A DNA stretch of 64,000 nt from Pedobacter alluvionis (GTDB lineage Bacteria > Bacteroidota > Bacteroidia > Sphingobacteriales > Sphingobacteriaceae): the NCBI RefSeq assembly GCF_003664035.1, contig NZ_RCCK01000013.1, forward strand, positions 496,001 to 560,000, written 5' to 3'. The notes below the pieces were generated by a model. The model searched no databases. It was not told the origin of the DNA and was given only the letters and a program-made list of their open reading frames with translations. The translations under genes were made by a program, and so were the position numbers. The first letter of the stretch is position 1, and each line of letters begins with the position of its first letter. Shown here piece by piece: positions 50,680-58,084 of this stretch.

Positions 50680-51297
50680 TTAGCCTTCACTTTTTGTTTC
50701 CACCACTTTTGTCTCGGTAGTTTTCGCATCAGGCGTTGGAATTGGTGCTGGGTTTGCAACCTGGGCAGGTTTACTGTTTAAAGGTGCGCCAACGGCAAGA
50801 TCGCATCTGTGATTGGGTTGGCCGTGAGGTGGGTTTAAACCTTTTCCTACTTTCACACCCGATACCTGCGTAACGGCGGGTTGGGTAGTGGTAACCACTT
50901 GCGTTGGCTTACTATCTAAAGGCGCGCCAACAGCGATATCACATCTATGACCAGGCTCGCCATGCTTAGGGTTTAGCTTTTTACCTGAAGTATTTACAGC
51001 AGCAATCGCAGAGGCCGCTGCTGGCTTTGGATTTGTGTTTCGTTGAGGCTGCACGCTTGCCGTAGGGTTTAACGGAGCACCAACGGCCAGTGTACAGGTA
51101 TGTCCGGCTTCGCCATGCGGCGGATTAAAAATCAGGTTACTTTTAGTCTGCTGTGCTACGGGCTGCGCAACATTGCTTTTTTGCAATCCCTGGAGCCCGG
51201 TAGGTGTTGGAATAACAGCCTGAGCGCTTTCTTTCTTTTCGCTGCTATTACAAGCACAAAGTATAACAAGCATTGAGAGATAAAAAATATATTTCAT
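50680..51297 (-). CDS. Lipoprotein with three HGxxxHxCxxxVGAPL repeats
   Basis: The 205-residue lipoprotein starts best at the ATG at 51297 (KYIFYLSMLVILCAC), two codons inside the longest frame. Three copies of a 20-residue motif occur about 46-51 residues apart: NPPHGEAGHTCTLAVGAPLN, NPKHGEPGHRCDIAVGAPLD and NPPHGQPNHRCDLAVGAPLN. They are joined by Pro/Ala/Thr/Gln-rich, probably unstructured linkers. Each keeps two His and one Cys, which suggests metal or heme binding, or redox chemistry. I recall single copies of the motif in many Bacteroidota exported proteins, but no function for it. Confidence 0.8.
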   Translation of the reverse strand: MKYIFYLSMLVILCACNSSEKKESAQAVIPTPTGLQGLQKSNVAQPVAQQTKSNLIFNPPHGEAGHTCTLAVGAPLNPTASVQPQRNTNPKPAAASAIAAVNTSGKKLNPKHGEPGHRCDIAVGAPLDSKPTQVVTTTQPAVTQVSGVKVGKGLNPPHGQPNHRCDLAVGAPLNSKPAQVANPAPIPTPDAKTTETKVVETKSEG

Positions 51298-51338
51298 GAG
51301 CACATATTTTAGGATTAACCAAATATGGCGAAATTAAT

Positions 51339-51857
51339 TTACGCCTTAAAGCTCATTTCTATTCTCTCTAACTGTTTTAGGTGGTGCTTTAAATGTATTT
51401 CTATAAACCTAAGCCATTGTTTAGCATTTAAATAGCCTAACCTGGGGTGTTTTGTTTTGCTATTGGCTTTTGCATCTGCAAGTAACGGATAGTTATCGTC
51501 CAAAGCTTTTTCAAATTCTAAAATAAAATCAAGGGCCTCTGTTTTACTGATCTTTTTTACACGCTCTGCCAGCCGTTTCGGCACCTTATACTTTTTAGCA
51601 GGAGGTAACGCGCCCAGTAATAAAATCAGCTTTACCATAAAATGAGTCGGCTTGTCTTCGCCTTTGCCATTTGCAGCGTGTGCAAAGGCTATTATTGAAA
51701 GTAGGCTCGAATCAAAAATATGTGAATATACCTCGCTATAAGTCCAGCCAGAAATTGGAGGGGTTGTTTGGAAAATACCTTCAGGGTAACGCAATAATTT
51801 GGATTTGTAGGCATCGACCACCTGATGTATCGATGCCTTCACTTTTGCAGCCGTCAT
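51339..51857 (-). CDS. DinB-family protein
   Basis: The 172-residue helical protein looks like a DinB/YfiT-type four-helix bundle, with GWTYSEVYSHIFDSSLLSI in the first part and FIEIHLKHHLKQLERIE near the C-terminus. The family's three metal-binding His are plausibly His47 (YSHIFD) and those of HLKHH. Most members are thiol- or metal-dependent enzymes or stress proteins of unknown role. It is close to but distinct from the neighbouring DUF4476 gene. Confidence 0.75.
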   Translation of the reverse strand: MTAAKVKASIHQVVDAYKSKLLRYPEGIFQTTPPISGWTYSEVYSHIFDSSLLSIIAFAHAANGKGEDKPTHFMVKLILLLGALPPAKKYKVPKRLAERVKKISKTEALDFILEFEKALDDNYPLLADAKANSKTKHPRLGYLNAKQWLRFIEIHLKHHLKQLERIEMSFKA

Positions 51858-51876
51858 TTAATAAAGATAGGCTGAA

Positions 51877-52581
51877 TTAAGGTTTCTCCAAATATTTTAA
51901 AAATTCATCTTTATAGTAAGGGAATTCAAATGTCTCAGCAATTGTAAAATAATTTTGTGGATCTACAACGGTTTGATAAAGGTTTTTAGCAATTTTCAAA
52001 CGTTCTTGATCAAATGTGAATGTTTTAAGAATAAGTTTGCTCTGACTGCTGGAAAAGGAAGCATTTTTACTTACTGCATTGATTAATCTTACTCTTTCGT
52101 TATCAAAATCGCATTTTTTATAACTGGTATAAAATTCCTGAAAAGCCTCTGGCGATAATAAACGGTAATTCGGATCTGGCTGCGACAGCACTGGCGGAAC
52201 AATACCTGTATTATAATCTCCGGTATATCCATCAAAATCGTCTAGGGCGTATTGTCTGTTCTGAAAGATATTCAGCTGTTTCAGCGTGATTAATTCCTTG
52301 CCTTCCAAGCTTAAAACAAGCCTTTGTTCCGGAATCACCTTTACCCGTTGTTTTAAGATTTCCGTATTGCCCTGAATAATAGATAGTACTGGTGTAGAAT
52401 TGTAGACATCGTAAAAGCGAAATCTACCAGTGGCTGACGAAACAAGTTCTTCGTCTAAATACACGTTGTATTTACCAGGATTAAGGATTTCTAAGAAAAC
52501 TTCGGCAGATCTGCGGTTGTTTTGAGCGAAACTTAGGGTAGCAAATAACATTGCCAGTCCTAAAAAGATGGTTTTTTTCAT
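51877..52581 (-). CDS. DUF4476-domain secreted protein
   Basis: The 234-residue protein has a signal peptide (KKTIFLGLAMLFATLSFAQ), a beta-rich middle (VFLEILNPGKYNVYLDEELVSSATGRFRFYDV) and a C-terminal DUF4476 helical domain (LSPEAFQEFYTSYKKCDFDNERVRLINAVSKNASFSSSQ). DUF4476 is a Bacteroidota-rich domain of unknown function. The middle looks like an immunoglobulin-like or PEGA-type sandwich. The gene is followed by DinB after 19 bases and may share its transcript. Confidence 0.85.
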   Translation of the reverse strand: MKKTIFLGLAMLFATLSFAQNNRRSAEVFLEILNPGKYNVYLDEELVSSATGRFRFYDVYNSTPVLSIIQGNTEILKQRVKVIPEQRLVLSLEGKELITLKQLNIFQNRQYALDDFDGYTGDYNTGIVPPVLSQPDPNYRLLSPEAFQEFYTSYKKCDFDNERVRLINAVSKNASFSSSQSKLILKTFTFDQERLKIAKNLYQTVVDPQNYFTIAETFEFPYYKDEFLKYLEKP

Positions 52582-52658
52582 TTTAATTAAGGTTTCATTT
52601 GTGTGTGTTTTGAATTAATGCCAAACAAATGCCAAAACCAAACAAAAAAGGAGTAGGA

Positions 52659-53348
52659 TTAAAAAAGTTTTAATAATTCTTCTAAATGAAAGATTTCCTG
52701 TTTTACATCTTCAGGTTTTTCTTTTTTCAAAGGATTAAAAAAGATGGCCTCCATACCAAAACCTAAAGCACCATAAATATCGGCTTCTAAACTGTCGCCA
52801 ACCATAATGCTTTCTGTCTTTAAAGCCTTTGCTTTATCCAATGCATATTCAAAAATGACAGGATTTGGTTTATTTACCCCCACATCTTCCGAAATAATTA
52901 CATTTTCGAAATATGGATTAAGATTCGAAAGATTCATTTTGGTTAAGGTTGTTTCCTTAAACCCATTAGAAATAATATGCAGAGTATACTTTTGTTGAAG
53001 ATAGCCCAAAACGTTTTCTGCTCCTTCGAACAAATTTGTTTTAGTTGGTGAAATATTTACATAGTCGTCTTCAAATTGATGAGGAACAACATCAGGATGA
53101 ATTCCCAATTGAATAAACGTTTTGCTAAAGCGCTCCGATCTTAAAAAATCTTTTGTGATTTTGCCCAAGTGGTAATCGGCCCACAATTGATGGTTATTTT
53201 CGGTGTAAGTGGAGATAAAATCGGCGCAGGATTTAAGGCCGAGTTCATCCAGTTTATAAGTATGATAAAGCTCGTTTAATGTTTCTTCGGCATTGCGGTC
53301 AAAATCCCAGATGGTATGGTCAAGGTCGAAGAATATATGTTTTTTCAT
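52659..53348 (-). CDS. yjjG: YjjG-type HAD nucleotidase
   Basis: The 229-residue HAD hydrolase has motif I FFDLDHTIWDFD, motif II IISNGF, and motifs III/IV NKPNPVIFEYAL with VGDSLEADIYGALGFGMEAIFF. YjjG dephosphorylates non-canonical pyrimidine nucleotides and dUMP/dTMP. The start is set at the ATG at 53348; the longer frame starts with a GTG whose first base is the last base of the -7 element TACCTTTG (53370-53363), so it cannot be translated from that promoter. Confidence 0.88.
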   Translation of the reverse strand: MKKHIFFDLDHTIWDFDRNAEETLNELYHTYKLDELGLKSCADFISTYTENNHQLWADYHLGKITKDFLRSERFSKTFIQLGIHPDVVPHQFEDDYVNISPTKTNLFEGAENVLGYLQQKYTLHIISNGFKETTLTKMNLSNLNPYFENVIISEDVGVNKPNPVIFEYALDKAKALKTESIMVGDSLEADIYGALGFGMEAIFFNPLKKEKPEDVKQEIFHLEELLKLF

Positions 53349-53362
53349 TTGTGACGTTTTCA

Positions 53363-53370
53363 CAAAGGTA
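53363..53370 (-). promoter_or_regulatory. -7 element of yjjG
   Basis: TACCTTTG on the minus strand matches TAnnTTTG, 14 bases upstream of the ATG at 53348. Confidence 0.5.
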
Positions 53371-53493
53371 GCTTAATGATCTTTGATTTATAGGTAATCA
53401 GAAAGGTTTCAGTTTAAGCGTTTCTATTAATACTGCCCTTTAATCATTAAGATATAATAAATTGACAGTCTGGCTAGTTTGGACTTTAAACAA

Positions 53494-53524
53494 ATAATGC
53501 CTGAAAACCTCAGGCATTATATTT
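53494..53524 (-). terminator. Terminator of the DUF6934 operon
   Basis: A perfect 11-bp stem at 53494-53504 and 53510-53520 (ATAATGCCTGA / TCAGGCATTAT, 5-base loop) lies directly after the stop codon of the 54-residue gene; an ATTTG T-tract follows in transcript direction. Confidence 0.8.
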
Positions 53525-53687
53525 ATTTTTTCTTTACATCCGGAAGACCGAATTTCTCAAGTATTTCTGTTGCTTTATCTGCTTTCTTGACAAAATACAG
53601 ATCATTTTCATAACCTTTAACATGCTTACTGATTACAGCATTACCATGATCAGTATGTTGGTTACCTTTTTTAACTGTAGTAGGCAT
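53523..53687 (-). CDS. 54-residue hypothetical protein paired with DUF6934
   Basis: A short frame, MPTTVKKGNQHTDHGN and on to VKKK, runs from the ATG at 53687 to the TAA at 53523. The protein is small, basic and soluble (HTDHG, then KHVKGYENDLYFVKKADKATEILEKFGL). It lies 41 bases after the DUF6934 gene on the same strand, and a perfect terminator begins right after its stop, so the pair forms one operon. From memory, small proteins of this look accompany DUF6934 genes elsewhere. This could be an antitoxin-like or regulatory partner, but that is inference. Confidence 0.7.
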   Translation of the reverse strand: MPTTVKKGNQHTDHGNAVISKHVKGYENDLYFVKKADKATEILEKFGLPDVKKK

Positions 53688-53728
53688 ATAATCTCTCCTC
53701 TCTATATATTGTTATCAAATATAACTGA

Positions 53729-54184
53729 TTATTTCTTCTTTATCAAGAAAGCCCTATACTCCTCTGCAACGGTAAGTTCTACCCACCCTGCCTTATTAAG
53801 TCCATAGATATCAAATTCTGTGCTAATTATTGGTAACATCTGTATTATTTTCCTTTGATATAGTTTAGTTCTGATTGGAGTACTTCCATGTGCAAAAATA
53901 AATTGATTAGGATAATGTTCCGTAAAATCATAAACAGTATTGGCGACGGTAGAAAGAACTTTCTTCATATCTCCATTATTACTATTTACAGTATCGCTAA
54001 TATTACCATCCGCAGTAAGATCACCAAAACCAAGGTTATATACTGTACCAATGCTAGGCACAGTTAATTTTGAATATTGAACAATTTTTTCGATAGAACC
54101 ATTTATTCCTTCACTAGTGAATTGATAGGTTAAAAAGTTGTCTTTAGCAAAATACTCATAATTGATCCAAAAACATAATGTCAT
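53729..54184 (-). CDS. DUF6934-family protein
   Basis: The 151-residue protein resembles DUF6934: YEYFAKDNFLTYQFTSEGINGSIEKIVQYSKL, YNLGFGDLTADGNISDTVNSNNGDMKKVLSTVANTVYDFTEHYPNQFIFAHGSTPIRTKLYQRKI, and EFDIYGL at the end. The S-T-P-x-R-T-x-L-Y-Q segment is the best conserved part. The family is common in Bacteroidota and has no assigned role. It is followed by the 54-residue gene. A -7 element TATGTTTG (54203-54196) lies 11 bases before the ATG. Confidence 0.82.
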   Translation of the reverse strand: MTLCFWINYEYFAKDNFLTYQFTSEGINGSIEKIVQYSKLTVPSIGTVYNLGFGDLTADGNISDTVNSNNGDMKKVLSTVANTVYDFTEHYPNQFIFAHGSTPIRTKLYQRKIIQMLPIISTEFDIYGLNKAGWVELTVAEEYRAFLIKKK

Positions 54185-54195
54185 TCAGTCTTCTT

Positions 54196-54203
54196 CAAAC
54201 ATA
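54196..54203 (-). promoter_or_regulatory. -7 element of the DUF6934 operon
   Basis: TATGTTTG on the minus strand matches TAnnTTTG with 11 bases before the ATG at 54184. No clear -33. Confidence 0.45.
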
Positions 54204-54263
54204 GTAAATTTAATTTAAACACTGTTATTCAGTTGGTTAAATCATGACGGCGCTTTAATCTAT

Positions 54264-54596
54264 TTATTTACGAATCTTCTGTAAATAATCTCCCACCTTT
54301 GCGTTAATCTCCTCGATAAGCTCCTCATCCATGTACTGATAATCATCCGGAATATCGAGCGTAATAATTTCCTTTTCGTACATTTCTTCAGCAAAACGTT
54401 CGAAAATCCTCTGTTTATGTTTTTTCTCCATCACAAAGATGAGATCTGCCCAGATAATCAGTTTTGCACTGATTTTAATTCTTGCCGATGGCTCAGTGCC
54501 GGCTGAGCGTACCTGGTGTTCGGGATGGTTCTTATAAATGGTTTCGGCAGTAGCACTACGCCATTTATTTCTACTGCAAACAAAGAGGATATTCAT
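54264..54596 (-). CDS. Low-molecular-weight protein-tyrosine-phosphatase-like protein
   Basis: The 110-residue protein begins NILFVCSRNKWRSATAE, with Cys7 and Arg13 in C-x5-R spacing, as in LMW-PTPs, and the Ser after Arg. Compared with the common CxGNxCRS loop it is a variant (CSRNKWRS). The general-acid region is LDIPDDYQYMDEEL. The protein is shorter than typical LMW-PTPs (about 150), so it belongs to a compact subgroup known in bacteria. The substrate is unknown; some bacterial LMW-PTPs act on glycan-related kinases. Confidence 0.82.
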   Translation of the reverse strand: MNILFVCSRNKWRSATAETIYKNHPEHQVRSAGTEPSARIKISAKLIIWADLIFVMEKKHKQRIFERFAEEMYEKEIITLDIPDDYQYMDEELIEEINAKVGDYLQKIRK

Positions 54597-54650
54597 TTTA
54601 TATTGAGCGTTACAAGACTCGGAACCAAAGACTTCAGACTAATAACTAAC

Positions 54651-55298
54651 CTAAATCTTCTCTCCATAAGCTAAATCCCCGGCATCGCCAAGACCCGGTA
54701 CGATGTAAGATTTACTGGTCATTTCCTCATCTATTGCCCCAAGCCAAAGTTTTGCTTTAGGCAGGTTGGCACGTACGTGGGCAACACCTTCTGCACTCGC
54801 TATTGCAGCAACGATATGAAGCTCGGCAATTTTGTAGCGGTTAATCAGCTCTTTACAGCACATCACCATGCTTTGTCCGGTGGCCAGCATTGGATCGGCC
54901 ATAATTAAAACTTTTCCTTCTAAATCCGGAGTAGAAATGTAATCCATTTGAATTACAAAATCGCCGCCCTTATCTACTTTGCGATAAGCAGAAATAAAGC
55001 AGCATTCGGCTTTGTCGAAGATGTTGAGCAGGCCCTGTTGAAGTGGTAACCCCGCCCGGAGTATGGTAGCTAAAACAGGCTGTTGGCTTAAAACTTCACA
55101 AGATGACACACCTAAAGGCGTTACGATTTCCTGGTGAGTGTATGTCAATGATCTGCTGATCTCGTAAGCAAAGAACTCACCAAGTCTTTCGAGGTTTTTG
55201 CGGAAACGCATTGAGTCTTTCTGGATATGCTCGTCCCGAAGTTCGGCAATAAAAGTATTGGCGATAGATTTTGTCTTGCTTACATCAAAAATCATCAT
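54651..55298 (-). CDS. upp: Uracil phosphoribosyltransferase
   Basis: The product (215 residues from the ATG at 55298) converts uracil and PRPP to UMP. The PRPP-binding motif is LIMADPMLATGQSMV; TILRAGLPLQQGLL and the C-terminal PGLGDAGDLAYG are conserved. A longer frame from 55331 would overlap the deacetylase-like gene ending at 55315; starting at 55298 or 55295 leaves a 16- to 19-base gap and gives the usual N-terminus MIFDVSKTKSIANTFIAELRD. It works in pyrimidine salvage in the cytoplasm. Confidence 0.93.
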   Translation of the reverse strand: MMIFDVSKTKSIANTFIAELRDEHIQKDSMRFRKNLERLGEFFAYEISRSLTYTHQEIVTPLGVSSCEVLSQQPVLATILRAGLPLQQGLLNIFDKAECCFISAYRKVDKGGDFVIQMDYISTPDLEGKVLIMADPMLATGQSMVMCCKELINRYKIAELHIVAAIASAEGVAHVRANLPKAKLWLGAIDEEMTSKSYIVPGLGDAGDLAYGEKI

Positions 55299-55314
55299 CT
55301 GGTTTCTTGAAAAA

Positions 55315-56655
55315 TTAGGGGTTTGCGACAATTATGGGATTAATAATTAAAATTAGCAATTCTGAGCCAGATAATGTTAAACTAAAATCAATTCCCTGCA
55401 TAATTAAGCATTTCTCTAAAAGTATTTTTAACTTCTTGTATTTAGGATGATCTGATAAACTTTTCAAGCTCCAGCTGCTATAAAAGTTGCCGTTTACCAT
55501 TTTTACTGCATCTATACATTGATGTATTTTTTCTGTTGCTGCTTCATGGCTTAAAAATTGAAAGATATGATCGGTTAAGCAATAGGAATGAACTACCAGG
55601 GGTGTTACTTTCTCGAGCTGGAGATCATACCAGTTAAACGGAGTGCACGTTCCCGCCCTAAATCCTGGTGCATTGCCATAACCCATAGAATAATCGGAAG
55701 TAATGCCCGAATTAAGAACATTTAAATAACAGATCGGGAATTTTAATGCTTCTAACTGTTGGCTGGTTGAGGTAGTGAGGTTTGGCTGGGTTTTTTTGAG
55801 CTTAACCAAACCTTCTTTAATTTCAGTCATCTTTTGAGTGTTGCTGGCGCAGGGCCTTAACAATCCAACTGATTGATTATTCAAGATTTTAGCAATGTTG
55901 TCTATTCTGATGTAATCCATCGGAACCTCAGGGAAATCGACAAAATAAAGTGGATTGCTTTTTTTAGAAACAAAGATTTGCTTTACCTGCTCAAGCACTT
56001 GTTCATTATTAATCCCAACTCCTGTTAACCTGTCAAATTCCGAACCCAGGTAATTATTCTCTTTTTTAAATACAGCGCTGAAAATAAATTTGGTTCTGTT
56101 TAAGAAACCATCAGGCAAATGCGGTAACATACTAAAATGGATGGTAGTCCGGTGCTGAAATTTCTTTTCCTGAAACTTAAAAGTTGGATGCTTTTTCCTG
56201 ATGATACTTTTAATGATTAATGCCCACTCATCAATAATCGGCTTATCCAGACCCCTCCATTTATGCTGATAACTTTTTGAGGGCTTAAACTCTTCTATCG
56301 TATTTCGCTGATGAAGGTATTCTTCATACCTGCTGATTACAAAAAAGGACGCAGCAAAAACATCGAATGGTAAGGCAGATTGCTCTACCGGAAAAGGAGC
56401 CTGGTATTCTCCAAATGAAACGGTCTTCAGTTTAATTTCTTCTAATTTATTAGAGAAAAGCAAAGGTGTACTTTTAAAGAAAAGTTCTTCGCCTAAGGGT
56501 TCATCGCCATAACTGATTTTAATGTGTTCGCTTTGCAGAAAATATGTGCTATTGCTCGTAAATTCTAATTCTGCTTTAAGGATCTCTTTAAAAATGAAAT
56601 TGAAGATATATTTAATCCGAGGCGTTAATATGTTGGAGAAGATGATTAGATGCAT
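55315..56655 (-). CDS. Polysaccharide-deacetylase-like protein, apparently catalytically degenerate
   Basis: The 446-residue protein looks like the Bacteroidota family in which an N-terminal domain (DUF7033-like) precedes a polysaccharide-deacetylase fold. AASFFVISRYEEYLH, PIIDEWALII, YFVDFPE and DYSMGYGNAPGFRAGTCTPFNWYDL are landmarks of the family. The normal catalytic TxDxD at the start of the NodB-like part is replaced by TTIHFSMLPHLPDG, so both Asp residues are gone. It may be non-catalytic or bind glycans. The gene is upstream of upp on the same strand. Confidence 0.75.
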   Translation of the reverse strand: MHLIIFSNILTPRIKYIFNFIFKEILKAELEFTSNSTYFLQSEHIKISYGDEPLGEELFFKSTPLLFSNKLEEIKLKTVSFGEYQAPFPVEQSALPFDVFAASFFVISRYEEYLHQRNTIEEFKPSKSYQHKWRGLDKPIIDEWALIIKSIIRKKHPTFKFQEKKFQHRTTIHFSMLPHLPDGFLNRTKFIFSAVFKKENNYLGSEFDRLTGVGINNEQVLEQVKQIFVSKKSNPLYFVDFPEVPMDYIRIDNIAKILNNQSVGLLRPCASNTQKMTEIKEGLVKLKKTQPNLTTSTSQQLEALKFPICYLNVLNSGITSDYSMGYGNAPGFRAGTCTPFNWYDLQLEKVTPLVVHSYCLTDHIFQFLSHEAATEKIHQCIDAVKMVNGNFYSSWSLKSLSDHPKYKKLKILLEKCLIMQGIDFSLTLSGSELLILIINPIIVANP

Positions 56656-56791
56656 AACTTATTTTTAACAACGCTGTATTTAAAAAAAGATTACAAGAAA
56701 TATTTCTCAGCCTATATTAACCTAACTAATATTGACCATTAAAATTAACGGTAATTTAACTCTGAATCATTATCTAATACAAAAATTACAA

Positions 56792-57298
56792 TTAAAAGTT
56801 TGCCGTGAATTTCTTTTCGGGGTAAAGGATTTTGGTGCTTTTACGATTGCTACCTTTCACCACGTGTACGATACTCATCTGATCATCGAACATATCGTAT
56901 AAAATGCTATCGTTAACCTCAACAGATTTTATAGCTGCAACTTTTTCAACTTCCAGGTAAATATTAGTGGCCTCATGGTCGATCTCAAATCCGATGTAGT
57001 TCATGGCAACAGCTTTGCCGTTGGCTTTTAGCTGTAAATGAGAAAGCAGGTATTTTTTGACCAATTCGTCCATTGTACCTTTCATATTCGGATTGCTCAG
57101 ATCGGTTTTCTGTTTGTATAATTTGGCTAAAATTGCCTCGAAATCGTCTGAAAAGATTTTACAGCTTATTTCTAAAGTTTTATCCTTTGCATTAAAGTTT
57201 ACTTCAGTTGTGCTTACATGCAACGGGTGTTTTATACCAGCTTTAACAGAAAAAAAGGCACAACACAAAAACAGCAGGGTATATTTTAATTTACGCAT
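56792..57298 (-). CDS. DUF6702-family exported protein
   Basis: The 168-residue protein has a signal peptide (RKLKYTLLFLCCAFFSVKA) and a beta-rich mature part with KHPLHVSTTEVNFNAKDKTLEISCKIFSDDFEAIL, the DUF6702 hallmark. The start is set at the ATG at 57298; the longer frame begins with a TTG that is the end of the -7 element TAACTTTG (57327-57320). It is next to hupE and the M1 peptidase gene, which are transcribed the other way. This neighbourhood recurs in Bacteroidota as far as I recall; the functional link is unknown. Confidence 0.85.
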   Translation of the reverse strand: MRKLKYTLLFLCCAFFSVKAGIKHPLHVSTTEVNFNAKDKTLEISCKIFSDDFEAILAKLYKQKTDLSNPNMKGTMDELVKKYLLSHLQLKANGKAVAMNYIGFEIDHEATNIYLEVEKVAAIKSVEVNDSILYDMFDDQMSIVHVVKGSNRKSTKILYPEKKFTANF

Positions 57299-57319
57299 AA
57301 TTTTTTTCTTAAGAGAAAA

Positions 57320-57348
57320 CAAAGTTAGGATTTAAAGCTAAAACCAAA
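57320..57348 (-). promoter_or_regulatory. Promoter of the DUF6702 gene
   Basis: On the minus strand, TTTG (57348-57345) and TAACTTTG (57327-57320) are 17 bases apart, slightly shorter than the usual 18-21. Confidence 0.5.
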
Positions 57349-57489
57349 TAATTGGCATAAATAACACAAAAACAGTAACAAATTTAAGATTTATGCTTTT
57401 GTTTTAAGGATATTTGGGCTTTTTGCAATTAAAAACATAATTTTAAGCTTTATAAACTATTTTAAATCCAATAGTTAGCTTATTATTTC

Positions 57490-58074
57490 ATGCCGTTGCA
57501 AGATTTTATCTTTTATTTTAAATTGGGTTGGGAGCATATTATCAGTGCCGACGCTTTAGATCACCAGCTGTTTGTTTTAGCCCTGGTGGCTATTTACAGT
57601 TATGTCAATTTAAAGCAGGTACTTGTATTGGTTACGGCCTTTACCATAGGTCACTCATTTACCTTACTTTTAAGCGTATTGGATATCATTAGGTTTGATA
57701 GTAAGTGGGTAGAGTTTTTGATTCCCTGTACCATTGTCATTACGGCTATCAGCAATTTGTTCAGAAAGAATTTCTCCTTAAAATCCATTAAGATCAATTA
57801 CTTTTTGGCATTGGGTTTTGGATTGATCCATGGCATGGGTTTCGCTAATTCCATCAGGATCATGTTGGCAAAAGACCAGAATATTGGCTGGGGATTATTC
57901 GGCTTTAATGTAGGGCTTGAGGCAGGACAGATTTTTATGGTGATTATCATTCTTTTAATTACTTTTTTAATTTTCAATTACACCCGCATAAAACGTATGA
58001 GTTGGGTTTTATTTATATCAGCAGCCGTATTCAGCCTGGCTTTAAAGATGGCTTTAGAACGAATTCCTTTTTAA
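57490..58074 (+). CDS. HupE/UreJ-family membrane protein
   Basis: The 194-residue protein has six membrane helices and HupE/UreJ motifs: WEHIISADALDHQLFVLAL (helix 1 with His and Asp), TAFTIGHSFTLLLS and FGLIHGMGFA. Relatives are nickel or cobalt permeases near hydrogenase or urease genes, but no such genes lie here. In Bacteroidota this form sits with DUF6702 and M1 peptidase genes, so a metal-supply role for the peptidase (zinc) is conceivable but speculative. The M1 gene follows after 10 bases. Confidence 0.88.
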   Translation: MPLQDFIFYFKLGWEHIISADALDHQLFVLALVAIYSYVNLKQVLVLVTAFTIGHSFTLLLSVLDIIRFDSKWVEFLIPCTIVITAISNLFRKNFSLKSIKINYFLALGFGLIHGMGFANSIRIMLAKDQNIGWGLFGFNVGLEAGQIFMVIIILLITFLIFNYTRIKRMSWVLFISAAVFSLALKMALERIPF

Positions 58075-58084
58075 TAAACATATA

